This document shows positions 51,639 through 59,723 of a DNA stretch of 64,000 nt, in pieces. The notes below the pieces were generated by a model. The model was not told the origin of the DNA. It saw only the letters and a program-made list of their open reading frames with translations, and did no database searches. How positions within the stretch are numbered: position 1 is the first letter of the stretch; each line of letters opens with the position of its first letter. This DNA comes from Nitrospirillum viridazoti CBAmc (GTDB lineage: Bacteria > Pseudomonadota > Alphaproteobacteria > Azospirillales > Azospirillaceae): assembly GCF_000730165.1 (NCBI RefSeq), contig NZ_CP022111.1, positions 1,302,001 to 1,366,000 of the forward strand, given 5' to 3'. The position numbers were made by a program, and so were the translations under genes.

Positions 51639-52838
51639 TTATTTCCCGTTGCCCGATGTGGGCGCGCCGCCAGTGGGCACGCCGCTGGCGGGCGCCGCCT
51701 TGGCCGACAGGTTCACCTCCACCGGCGTCACCGTCTGACCGGCCTTGACCTTCAGCGAGCCCTCGACGATCAGCCGGTCGCCGTCCTTCAGGCCGTTGGT
51801 CACCAGCCACTTGTCGCCCACCGTGCGGTCCACCGTCAGCGGCCGCTGCTCCACCTTGTTGTCGGCCGTCACCACCAGGGCGATGGGCTCGCTCTTGGGA
51901 TTGCGCGACACGCCCTGCTGCGGCGCCAGGATGGCGTCGGACATCACGCCCTGCTCCACCATCGTGCGGACGTACATGCCGGGCAGCAGCATTTCCTGCG
52001 GGTTGGGGAACATGGCGCGCAGGGTCACGGCACCGGACTCCTGGTCCACCGACACCTCGGCGAACTTCAGCGTACCGGGCGTGGCGTAGGCGGTGCCGTC
52101 CTCCAGCTTCAGGGTTACCTGCGCGTCGGCCTTGCCCAGCCCGCCGGAGACCAGGCGCCGCTTCAGCGACGTCATCTCGATGCTGGACTGGGTGATGTCG
52201 ACGTAGATGGGGTCCAGCTGGGTGATGGTGGCCAGCGCCGTCGTCTGGTCGGCCGTCACCAAGGCACCCTCGGTGATGCTGGACCGGCCAATGCGGCCGC
52301 TGATGGGGGCGGTGATGCGGGTGTAGTCCAGGTTGACCTTGGCGGCCTTCACCGCCGCCTTGTCGGCGATGATGGTGGCCTCGCCCTGCTGGTAGGCGGC
52401 GCGGGCGTCGTCATAATCCTGCTTGCTGACACCCTCGACCTTCACCAGCTCGCCATAGCGCTCGGCCTTGGATTTCAGGCTGATCAGGTTGGCCTCGGCA
52501 TTGGCCAGGGTGCCCTGGGCCTGCTCGTAGGCGGCCTCATAGGGCGCCGGGTCGATCTGGTACAGCAGCTGACCCGCCTGGACCATGGCGCCTTCCTCGA
52601 ACAGGCGCTTCTGGATGATGCCGGCCACCTGCGGCCTCACGTCGGAGACGCGATAGGCGCTGGTGCGGCCGGCCAACTCCGCGCGCAGCGGCACCGTCTG
52701 GGTGTGCAGAACGACGTAGCCCACCTGTTGCGGCGGCGGGGCCGCCTGCTCCTGCTTCTTCTCGCACGCCGTCAGGGCCAGCAGGGCAGCGCCCGCGAGG
52801 GCCGGAAAACTCAATCGCTTCAACATCTCGGGCGTCAT
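51639..52838 (-). CDS. RND efflux periplasmic adaptor, AcrA/MexA family
   Basis: 399 residues. Lipoprotein signal ends LAGAALLALTACEKKQEQ. Adaptor motifs are ELAGRTSAYRVSDVRPQVAG, KRLFEEGAMVQAGQLLYQID, PAPYEAAYEQAQGTLANAEA, DYTRITAPISGRIGRSSITE and TALATITQLDPIYVDITQSS. A second ATG four codons in is an equally possible start. It bridges the permease to the outer-membrane factor and is first in a five-gene operon that ends with the two-component pair. Confidence 0.96.
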   Translation of the reverse strand: MTPEMLKRLSFPALAGAALLALTACEKKQEQAAPPPQQVGYVVLHTQTVPLRAELAGRTSAYRVSDVRPQVAGIIQKRLFEEGAMVQAGQLLYQIDPAPYEAAYEQAQGTLANAEANLISLKSKAERYGELVKVEGVSKQDYDDARAAYQQGEATIIADKAAVKAAKVNLDYTRITAPISGRIGRSSITEGALVTADQTTALATITQLDPIYVDITQSSIEMTSLKRRLVSGGLGKADAQVTLKLEDGTAYATPGTLKFAEVSVDQESGAVTLRAMFPNPQEMLLPGMYVRTMVEQGVMSDAILAPQQGVSRNPKSEPIALVVTADNKVEQRPLTVDRTVGDKWLVTNGLKDGDRLIVEGSLKVKAGQTVTPVEVNLSAKAAPASGVPTGGAPTSGNGK

Positions 52839-53152
52839 CCTGACGGTTACGGCGGCCTTGGGCGCTCACTACCCGCGGTTGCTACACGCTCCCCGGGAAC
52901 CGAAGCAAGATAGCAAAGTGGCCGATAATTCCGGGATGGGTTATCCGAGTTTTGTGGAGAATATGTGGAGGGTCGGTCCACGCCGCGTGGCCGAGGATCT
53001 CAACCTACGCCCCTTCGAGATCGTTTGGTCACCTAAGCCATGTGAACCGCAATTATATAAAGTTGATCTAAATATATTACTGATAATTTAAAGTTGAGTT
53101 ACGATTCCGTGGATCGTTGGAATTTCCGCCATCGCCTAAGCGGAGGGACATA
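52839..53152. other. 314-bp upstream region, left part of an AT-rich island
   Basis: The first 65 bases are GC-rich and probably hold the promoter of the efflux operon. From about 52905 composition drops sharply, with ATTATATAAAG and TAAATATATTACTG near 53055-53085. A 77-codon open frame (52858-53091) has no ribosome site or recognisable family and is not called. The AT-rich stretch near 53055-53100 could be the promoter of the membrane protein at 53153. No inverted repeats or tRNA end were recognised at the border. Confidence 0.5.
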
Positions 53153-53788
53153 ATGTCGAACCAAGAACATGTCCAAGCAGAAGCCGACCCGTCACCACAA
53201 GCGAGGAAAAATGTTAATTATGTTGGCCTCGGCGCTATAATATTCATATACATGTCCATTGCATCCTTCGCAGCAACTGGGGTTATTCTGATATATGTAA
53301 AATCACCAGCCACCACAAGCGCAAATATATTATTAGAATACTTCCCTCCAATACTTCTAAGCAGCATTGGAGTTTTCAGCGCATTCGTCGGCGTAAGTTT
53401 ACTTCATGCAGCAGGAACTGCGTCAATCACAGAACCAGGTCTAATCGTTAATAAGCTGGAATGGAACGCACTATCAGGCGCTATCATAAAAGGAAATGAA
53501 GAAGCGATAACACAATATGTTCGCCTTAGAAGCCTTGGTGGATTTTCCGGAAACTTTACCAAACTTGGCCTCACAGGTCTTCCGTTAGCCACAATTGGAC
53601 TCACGCTCTTTTTTTCCATTATGTTTTTACATAATGCAGAATACCTCGAATTAGCGAAGCTAACTCTCGGTGCCTTTATAGGTTCATTTGTTCAGAAGCA
53701 AGTCAGCAATCAACAAGGAGCGGGAAGCGTAAAACTCCAGTCGGGAGAGACAGTAAAAATAAATCCTCGCCCCACCACTCCATTATAA
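53153..53788 (+). CDS. Orphan four-helix membrane protein, low GC, probably horizontally acquired
   Basis: 211 residues from the ATG at 53153, preceded by GGAGGGACATA. I recognise no family. Hydrophobic segments lie at about 23-49 (VGLGAIIFIYMSIASFAATG), 60-88 (FPPILLSSIGVFSAFVGVSL), 140-166 (LGLTGLPLATIGLTLFFSIM) and 172-190 (LTLGAFIGSFVQKQ). A soluble loop of about 45 residues separates helices 2 and 3 and includes NKLEWNALSGAIIKGNEEAI. The N-terminus and C-terminal 25 residues are polar. Codon use (many ATA, TTA, AGA, AAT) is unlike every neighbour. Confidence 0.8.
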   Translation: MSNQEHVQAEADPSPQARKNVNYVGLGAIIFIYMSIASFAATGVILIYVKSPATTSANILLEYFPPILLSSIGVFSAFVGVSLLHAAGTASITEPGLIVNKLEWNALSGAIIKGNEEAITQYVRLRSLGGFSGNFTKLGLTGLPLATIGLTLFFSIMFLHNAEYLELAKLTLGAFIGSFVQKQVSNQQGAGSVKLQSGETVKINPRPTTPL

Positions 53789-53861
53789 TAGATTTCCGAT
53801 TGAAATATCTGGAGATCGCCAGCTGGCTATACGTGGCATGTTAGCATAAAGAATCATTAGC
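53789..53861. other. Right edge of the AT-rich island
   Basis: Seventy-three bases of AT-rich sequence between the orphan gene and the convergent MFS gene. GCCAGCTGGC at 53819-53828 is a 10-bp palindrome. No T-run terminator or recognisable attachment site was found. Confidence 0.4.
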
Positions 53862-55028
53862 TTAAGCCTCTGCTCTCCTTTGAACTATCCGCCGGTCCTG
53901 GACCCACCCCAGCAGGGCCAGCAGCAGGCCGCCGGCCGCCACGGCGGCCCCGGCATAGGCCACCGCCTCATAGCCCAGGCCGCCGTCGATCACCAGGCCG
54001 CCCAGGAAGGCGCCGCCGGCGTTGCCCAGGTTGAAGGCGCCGATGTTGAGCGAGGCCGCCAGGTTGGGGGCGTCGCTGGCCTTTTCCAGCACCCGCATCT
54101 GCAGGGGCGGCACCGTGGCGAAGGCGGCCATGCCCCAGACGAACAGGGTGGCGATGGATGCCGCGGGGTTGTGCATGGTGAGGGAGAAGCCGGCGAGAAT
54201 CAGGCCCAGCAGCGCCAGCACGCCCACCAGGGCGGGCATCAGCGCCCGATCCGCCAACTTGCCGCCCAGGACGTTGCCCAGGGTCAGGCCCAGGCCGAAG
54301 ACCAGCAGGGCGCTGGTGACACCGGTGGGGGATAATCCCGCCGCGTGTTCCAGGATGGGGGTGATGTAGGTGAAGACGACGAACACGCCACCGAAACCCA
54401 GCACCGTGGTGGCCAGGGCCACCAGCACGGCCGGCCGCTTCAGCACCGCGACCTCCCGCCCAAGGCTGCCCTGTTCCGAGGCGGCAACCGGCGGCACCAG
54501 CGCCGCCATCGCCAACGCCGCCACCAAGCCCAACCCGGCCACGGCCCAGAAGGTGGCGCGCCAGCCGAAATGCTGGCCAACCAGGGTGCCCAGGGGCACG
54601 CCCAGGATGTTGGCCAGCGTCAGGCCGGTGAACATCAGGGCGATGGCGCTGGCCCGCCGGTCCGCCGGCACCAGGCTGGCCGCGACGACGGAGCCGATGC
54701 CGAAGAAGGACCCGTGGGTGAAGCTGGCGACGATGCGCGCCACCATCAGCATGGTGTAGCCGGTGGAAACGGCCGCCAGGGCGTTGCCCACGATGAACAG
54801 GGCCATGAGGCCGACCAGCAGCGTCTTTCGCGGCAGCCGGCCCGTGGTCAGGGTCAGGATGGGGGCGCCCACCACCACGCCCAGGGCGTAGCCGGAGATG
54901 AGCAGGCCCGCCATGGGGATGGAGACGCCCAGGTCCACCGCCACGTCTGGCAGCAGACCCATGATGACGAATTCCGTGGTGCCGATGGCGAAGGCCGCGG
55001 CGGCCAGGGCGAAGAGGGGAAGCGGCAT
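53862..55028 (-). CDS. MFS transporter, DHA1 family (AraJ-like)
   Basis: 388 residues with 12 hydrophobic helices. It begins MPLPLFALAAAAFAIGTTEF, VIMGLLPDVAVDLGVSIPMA, the standard opening of AraJ/YdhP-type exporters. Further signatures are GYALGVVVGAPILTLTTGRL, VARIVASFTHGSFFGIGSVV and LGTLVGQHFGWRATFWAVAG. It exports sugars or drugs by proton antiport; the substrate is unknown. It is divergent from an SDR gene across a 200-bp spacer that carries an inverted repeat. GC content is high again, contrasting with the orphan gene next door. Confidence 0.93.
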   Translation of the reverse strand: MPLPLFALAAAAFAIGTTEFVIMGLLPDVAVDLGVSIPMAGLLISGYALGVVVGAPILTLTTGRLPRKTLLVGLMALFIVGNALAAVSTGYTMLMVARIVASFTHGSFFGIGSVVAASLVPADRRASAIALMFTGLTLANILGVPLGTLVGQHFGWRATFWAVAGLGLVAALAMAALVPPVAASEQGSLGREVAVLKRPAVLVALATTVLGFGGVFVVFTYITPILEHAAGLSPTGVTSALLVFGLGLTLGNVLGGKLADRALMPALVGVLALLGLILAGFSLTMHNPAASIATLFVWGMAAFATVPPLQMRVLEKASDAPNLAASLNIGAFNLGNAGGAFLGGLVIDGGLGYEAVAYAGAAVAAGGLLLALLGWVQDRRIVQRRAEA

Positions 55029-55150
55029 GGAAAAGCACTCCGGCCTTATGAAAGGCAGCAGGGGAAAAATCCCGTCGGCGGCCTATCTGTTTCGTGTCGT
55101 ACCCACCCTCGCCTTTCTCGCGCCCGCGAAAAACGGGACAGTCGCGGAAG

Positions 55151-55175
55151 CACTCTTCACGTTTCGGAAAGAGTG
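55151..55175. promoter_or_regulatory. Inverted repeat between divergent MFS and SDR genes
   Basis: CACTCTT (55151-55157) and AAGAGTG (55169-55175) form a perfect dyad with an 11-base spacer, total 25 bp, about 55 bp before the earlier SDR start and 120 bp before the MFS start. It is a plausible operator controlling both genes. No regulator gene is adjacent. Confidence 0.4.
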
Positions 55176-55229
55176 ATTTGGCAACGGCGCCCATTCTTGC
55201 CACCCCGGGCCGGTGCTACATCAAAGGTC

Positions 55230-55985
55230 ATGCAAACATTGGCAAAAGGACGCCTGCAAATGTTCGACCTTACGAATAAGGACGTGCTGGTCATTGGCGG
55301 TTCCTCGGGCATAGGCCTGGCCACGGCGGTCGCCGTCGCCAGGCTGGGTGCCCGGGTCGCCATCGCCTCCCGCAATGCGGAAAAGGTGGCGGCGGCGGTG
55401 GAGATCATCGGCCACCAGGCCCAGGGCCACACGCTGGACACGCTGGATGACACCGCCGTTGCCGGCTTCTTCCAGAGGGGCAAGACCTACGACCACGTGG
55501 TCGTCACCGCCTCCAGCACCAGCCGGGGCACGGTGGCGGAGATGCCGCTGGCCGACGCCTACGCCTCGCTGAATTCCAAGTTCTGGGGCGCGTACCGCGT
55601 GGCGCGCGCCGCCACGGTGGCGGACGCCATCAACCCCGGCGGCTCGCTGACCTTCGTCACCGGCTATCTCGCCATACGGCCGAAGAAAGGTGCCGCCCTG
55701 CAGGCCGCCATCAATGCGGGGTTGGAGGCGCTGGCCAAGGGCTTGGCCCTGGAACTGGCGCCGGTGCGGGTCAACGCCGTCTCCCCCGGCTTCGTCGACA
55801 CCCCGCTGTGGGGTCACGCCCCGGCGGCGGAGAAGGCCGCCCGCCTGGCCAGCATCGCCAAAGGACTGCCCGCCGGCGTCGCCGGCCGAGGCGAACACCT
55901 CGCCGTTCAAATTATCTCAGGAATGGTCAATCCCTACCTGACCGGCAGCGTTACCTATGTGGATGGCGGCGGCGCCCTGGTCTGA
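55230..55985 (+). CDS. Atypical SDR-family protein lacking the catalytic tyrosine
   Basis: 251 residues from the ATG at 55230, or 241 from the ATG at 55260. The cofactor site is intact (DVLVIGGSSGIGLATAVAVA, VAIASRN). At the place of the S-Y-K triad it reads FVTGYLAIRPKKGAALQAAI then NAGLEALAKGLALELAPVRV, so the usual YxxxK is absent (Ala/Ala in place). The end NAVSPGFVDTPLWGH and GSVTYVDGGGALV is normal. A subgroup of SDRs shares this loss, so it may not be a classical dehydrogenase. It is followed 70 bases later by a second SDR. Confidence 0.85.
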   Translation: MQTLAKGRLQMFDLTNKDVLVIGGSSGIGLATAVAVARLGARVAIASRNAEKVAAAVEIIGHQAQGHTLDTLDDTAVAGFFQRGKTYDHVVVTASSTSRGTVAEMPLADAYASLNSKFWGAYRVARAATVADAINPGGSLTFVTGYLAIRPKKGAALQAAINAGLEALAKGLALELAPVRVNAVSPGFVDTPLWGHAPAAEKAARLASIAKGLPAGVAGRGEHLAVQIISGMVNPYLTGSVTYVDGGGALV

Positions 55986-56055
55986 CCCCGCGCCCCTTTC
56001 CCCGACAATCTCCTTTCCCCGACCGCCCCCTTTCCCTGACAAAGAGAGCAGAACC

Positions 56056-56850
56056 ATGCAGATCGACCTGAAGGGCCAGACGGCCATCGTCACCGGTTCC
56101 ACCGCCGGCATCGGCTTCGCCATCGCGCTGGGCCTGGCCCAGGCCGGCGCATCCGTCATCGTGAACGGCCGCAGCCAGGCCACCGTCACCGCCGCCGTGG
56201 CCAAGCTGAACGAACTGGTGCCCGGCGCCGACGCGCGCGGTGTGGCCGCCGACGTCAGCACGGCCGAGGGCGCCGCCGCCCTGGTGGAAGCTGTGCCCCA
56301 GGCCGACATCCTGGTGAACAACGCCGGCATCTTCGAGCCCAAGGACTTCTTCGAGACGCCGGATGAGGACTGGACCCGCATGTTCGACGTCAACGTCCTG
56401 TCGGGCGTGCGCCTGTCCCGCAGCTACCTCAAGGGCATGCTGGAGCGCAACCAGGGCCGCGTCATCTTCATCTCCTCCGAATCCGGGCTGAACATCCCGG
56501 TGGAGATGATTCACTACGGCTTCAGCAAGACGGCCCAGCTGGCGGTGTCGCGCGGCCTGGCCAAGCTGACGCGCGGCAGCAAGGTCACCGTCAACGCCGT
56601 CCTGCCCGGCCCCACCCTGTCGGAAGGGGTGGAAGCCATGCTGAAGGACCAGGTGGCCAAGACCGGCAAGCCGATCGAGGAGGTCGGCACCGATTTCGTC
56701 CGCGCCTTCCGCCCGACCTCGCTGATCCAGCGCACGGCGACGGTGGAGGAGGTGGCGAACATGGTCGTCTACGCCTGCTCCCCCCAGGCGTCGGCCACCA
56801 ATGGTGCCGCCCTGCGCGTGGACGGCGGCGTGGTCGACTTCATCGCCTGA
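56056..56850 (+). CDS. SDR-family oxidoreductase
   Basis: 264 residues from the ATG at 56056, with AGAGAGCAGAACC ahead. Full classical SDR set: TAIVTGSTAGIGFAIALGLA, ADVSTAEGAAAL, ADILVNNAGIFEPKDFFETP, and the catalytic Ser-Tyr-Lys in VIFISSESGLNIPVEMIHYG then FSKTAQL. The C-terminal NGAALRVDGGVVDFIA is typical. It closely resembles bacterial SDRs often found with alpha/beta hydrolases. The next gene starts 20 bases downstream. Substrate unknown. Confidence 0.9.
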   Translation: MQIDLKGQTAIVTGSTAGIGFAIALGLAQAGASVIVNGRSQATVTAAVAKLNELVPGADARGVAADVSTAEGAAALVEAVPQADILVNNAGIFEPKDFFETPDEDWTRMFDVNVLSGVRLSRSYLKGMLERNQGRVIFISSESGLNIPVEMIHYGFSKTAQLAVSRGLAKLTRGSKVTVNAVLPGPTLSEGVEAMLKDQVAKTGKPIEEVGTDFVRAFRPTSLIQRTATVEEVANMVVYACSPQASATNGAALRVDGGVVDFIA

Positions 56851-56870
56851 TACCGGAAGGGCCATCCCTC

Positions 56871-57896
56871 ATGCGGCGCTTTATTCCCCTGATCCTGGCG
56901 GCCGCCCTGGCCGCCAGCCCCGCTGTCTCCACCACGGCGGGGGCCTCCACCGTCGCCCCGGCGGCGGCGGAGCCCATCGGCATCGCGCTGGAGGGATGGC
57001 CCTATCCTTTCCCTATCAGTTATTTCGAGTTCGTGGCCGAGGGGCAGACGCTGCGCCAAGCCTATATGGACGTGGCGCCCACCGGCAAACCGAATGGCCG
57101 CGTGGCCCTGCTGTTCCACGGCCGCAACTTCCCCGCCAGCTACTGGGACAAGGTCATCCGCGCCTTCACCGCTGACGGCTACCGCGTCATCGCCACCGAC
57201 CAGATCGGCTTCGGCAAATCGTCGAAGCCCGACGTGCCCTACAGCTTCGATTTCTTCGCCGCCAACAGCGCCGCCCTTCTGGACAGTCTGGGCATCAAGC
57301 AGGTGGATCTGGTGGGCCATTCCATCGGCGGCATGCTGGCCGCCCGTTTCACCCGGACATATCCGGAGCGGGTGCGCCGCCTGGTGCTGGAGGCGCCGGT
57401 GGGGCTGGAGGATTACCGCCTGACCGTGCCGCCGGTCAGCGACGCCTTCCTTTACGACCGTGAATACGGCCTGACGGCGGACGCCTACCGCGACTTCCTG
57501 AAGAACACCTATTCCCTGTCCGGCCCCGTGGCGGAGATCGAGCCCTTCGTCAGCTTGCGCGAACGGCTGAAGGCCAGCGGCGAGTATCCGCGCTGGGTGA
57601 AGTCCTTCATCAAGTCCTATCAGATGATCCACGACCAGCCGGTGGTGCACGAATACCCGCTGATCGCCACGCCCACCTTGTTCATCATGGGGTCGGCCGA
57701 CCACAACGCGCCGGGCAAGCCCTACACCACCAAGGAACTGGGCGCCGGCATGGGCCGCAACGCCGACAACGCCAAGGCCATCGCCGCCTCCATGCCCAAC
57801 GCCCAGGTGGTGGTGTTCGACGGCGTGGGCCATCTGGTCCACCTGGAACGGCCGGAAGATTTCAACAGGACGGCGCTGGGGTTCCTGGACCGCTGA
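56871..57896 (+). CDS. Exported alpha/beta hydrolase
   Basis: 341 residues. A signal peptide (MRRFIPLILAAALAASPAVS) predicts periplasmic location. The fold is clear: LLFHGRNFPASYWDKVIRAF (oxyanion HG), IATDQIGFGKSSKP, the nucleophile elbow VGHSIGGMLAARFTRTYPER, acid in IMGSADHNAPGK and catalytic His in GVGHLVHLERPEDF. It resembles epoxide-hydrolase/carboxyl-ester hydrolase-like enzymes. It follows two SDR genes on the same strand, so a small operon modifying an ester or lactone is possible. The substrate cannot be assigned. Confidence 0.9.
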   Translation: MRRFIPLILAAALAASPAVSTTAGASTVAPAAAEPIGIALEGWPYPFPISYFEFVAEGQTLRQAYMDVAPTGKPNGRVALLFHGRNFPASYWDKVIRAFTADGYRVIATDQIGFGKSSKPDVPYSFDFFAANSAALLDSLGIKQVDLVGHSIGGMLAARFTRTYPERVRRLVLEAPVGLEDYRLTVPPVSDAFLYDREYGLTADAYRDFLKNTYSLSGPVAEIEPFVSLRERLKASGEYPRWVKSFIKSYQMIHDQPVVHEYPLIATPTLFIMGSADHNAPGKPYTTKELGAGMGRNADNAKAIAASMPNAQVVVFDGVGHLVHLERPEDFNRTALGFLDR

Positions 57897-57900
57897 CGCC

Positions 57901-58257
57901 TCAGAGGTCGTCGTAGAGGTTGCCCTCATCCGGCGGCGGGGCGGGTTGCTTGCCCGGGCGGGCGCCGGCCTGCTTTCCCGCCGCCGCGTCCGCGCGCACG
58001 GCGGCCAGCGGGCGGTCGTCCACCATCACGTCCTCATCCGTGTCCGGGCCGGGGTCGCTCTCCGGCTTGACGCCGGCGTTGCGCAGCCATTCCCCGCACC
58101 AGTCGGTGGACAGGGTGGTGGGGAAGACGCCGGCTGGCGCCCGGTCGGTCACCACCGGCGGATAGCGCCGGCACTGTCCCTTGGGTCCCCGCTCCCGCAC
58201 ACCGCCGCCCAGCCAATGGCGGCAGGTATAGCAAATCTCGGAACGGCGGACGGCCAT
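57901..58257 (-). CDS. Small hypothetical protein with N-terminal four-cysteine (zinc-ribbon-like) motif
   Basis: 118 residues. The first 55 residues contain four cysteines: SEICYTCRHWLGGGVRER, GQCRRYPPVV and DWCGEWLRNAG. This CxxCxxW...GxCxxxPP...WCGEW pattern appears in many small uncharacterised proteobacterial proteins and suggests a metal-binding knuckle. The second half is acidic then Ala/Pro-rich and likely disordered. A TATAAG box is seen about 40 bases upstream. Convergent with the hydrolase gene (4-base gap). Function unknown. Confidence 0.7.
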   Translation of the reverse strand: MAVRRSEICYTCRHWLGGGVRERGPKGQCRRYPPVVTDRAPAGVFPTTLSTDWCGEWLRNAGVKPESDPGPDTDEDVMVDDRPLAAVRADAAAGKQAGARPGKQPAPPPDEGNLYDDL

Positions 58258-58356
58258 GGGACCAGGCTTTCAGCTGCGGATGTCGTGTGCGCCCCTTATA
58301 CCATGCCCTTGTCTGCGGTTGGGAAGGGAGGACGCATCCGCGCCCCCCACTCCTCA

Positions 58357-59448
58357 TCACGGCACAAACGGATCGACGGTCTGGATCGAGCTGTCGGCGT
58401 TGAAGTGCAGCTCGGTCACCTTGACGTTGCGCAGGTGGTTTTTGCCGCTGAGCTGGTTGTCGGCATAAAACAGCCAGGTCTTGCCGCCCCAATCGACGAT
58501 GGAGTGATGGGTGGTCCAACCCTGCACCGGCAGCAGGAAATGGCCCTGGTACTTGAAGGGGCCATAGGGGTTGTCGCCGGTGGCGTAGGCCAGGAAGTGG
58601 GTGTCGCCGGTGGAATAGGTGAAGTAGTAGGTGCCGCCGCGCTTGTACATCCACGACGCCTCGAAGAAGCGCCGCTCATGGTCGCCGCCCAGCAAGGGCT
58701 TGCCGTCCTGGCCCAGGATGACGACGTCGCGCGGCTTTTCCGCGAAGGTCTTCATGTCCGGCGACAGCTTGGCGACCTTGGCGCTGAGCGCGGGCTTGTC
58801 GTCCTGCTTCAGGTCGGTGTCGCCGACGCCGGCGTCATAATGGCCCTTGGCCCACTTCTGCAGTTGGCCGCCCCAGATGCCGCCGAAATACATGTAGCTG
58901 CTGCCGTCCGCGTCGGTGAACACGGCCGGATCAATGGAGAAGCTGCCGGGGATGGGCTTCGCCTCCGCCTTGAAGGGGCCCACGGGCTTATCGCTGGTGG
59001 CGACACCGATGTGGAAGACGCCCTTCTTATCCTTGGCGGGGAAATAGAGGTAATAGGTGCCGTTCTTGTACGCGGCATCCGGGGCCCACATGAATTCCTT
59101 GGCCCAGGGGACCTGCTCCACCGACAGCGCCACGCCGCCGATGGTCACCTTGCCGCCGATCGCGTCCATGGACAGGACGCGATAGTCGCGCATGGCGTAT
59201 TGGCTGCCCAGGTCGTCGTCGGGAATGCCGGCATCGATGTCGTGGCTGGGATAGACGTAGATTTTGCCGTCGAACACATGGGCCGAGGGGTCGGCCGTGT
59301 AAATCTCGGTCACCAGCGGCTGCGACAGGAAATGCTTGCCGTTGAGCGCCACCGGATTCTGATCGGCGGGCTTGTCCTGGGCCGTGGCGGCCCCGGCCGC
59401 CATGAGCGCGCCCACGACAGGCAGGGTGAAACCGAACAAGCGACGCAT
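58357..59448 (-). CDS. Glycoside hydrolase family 43 enzyme, exported
   Basis: 363 residues from the ATG at 59448, which begins a signal peptide (MRRLFGFTLPVVGALMAAGA, cleavage near ATAQ). The five-bladed propeller carries the GH43 residues: first acid in TADPSAHVFDGKIYVYPSHD, second in GSFSIDPAVFTDADGSSYMY, general-acid Glu in RRFFEASWMYKRGGTYYF. GWTTHHSIVDWGGKTWLFYA is the common C-terminal signature. Such enzymes cleave xylosides or arabinosides (xylan and arabinan side chains). The gene is isolated, with no transporter nearby. Divergent from cysK. Confidence 0.93.
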   Translation of the reverse strand: MRRLFGFTLPVVGALMAAGAATAQDKPADQNPVALNGKHFLSQPLVTEIYTADPSAHVFDGKIYVYPSHDIDAGIPDDDLGSQYAMRDYRVLSMDAIGGKVTIGGVALSVEQVPWAKEFMWAPDAAYKNGTYYLYFPAKDKKGVFHIGVATSDKPVGPFKAEAKPIPGSFSIDPAVFTDADGSSYMYFGGIWGGQLQKWAKGHYDAGVGDTDLKQDDKPALSAKVAKLSPDMKTFAEKPRDVVILGQDGKPLLGGDHERRFFEASWMYKRGGTYYFTYSTGDTHFLAYATGDNPYGPFKYQGHFLLPVQGWTTHHSIVDWGGKTWLFYADNQLSGKNHLRNVKVTELHFNADSSIQTVDPFVP

Positions 59449-59723
59449 GTGTCCTCCCGATATTTTTATGGCCCCTATCCTCGCGGCGGGGCGGCAAGGC
59501 CGAAAAGTTACCGCTACCATTGGCGGAACACAAGGACATCCGCGCGGGCGTGACCCGCTGGCCACAGGCCTGATTTGCCAGCATTGGCTGTGTGGTTTCC
59601 CCGTCGCTCAACGCCAATATGCGGGGGCCGCGCTTGAAGGGCGCGCGCGGGCTCACTAGTCTTTGCACATCCCATCGGGGCCGCCTTGGCGGCGCCCGCA
59701 CCTCGACACGACGGAAGACGGCC

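Noticed and set aside
52858-53091. A 77-codon open frame at the left edge of the AT-rich island
   Set aside because: There is no ribosome site, no family resemblance, and it straddles the GC-rich/AT-rich boundary, so it is probably chance.
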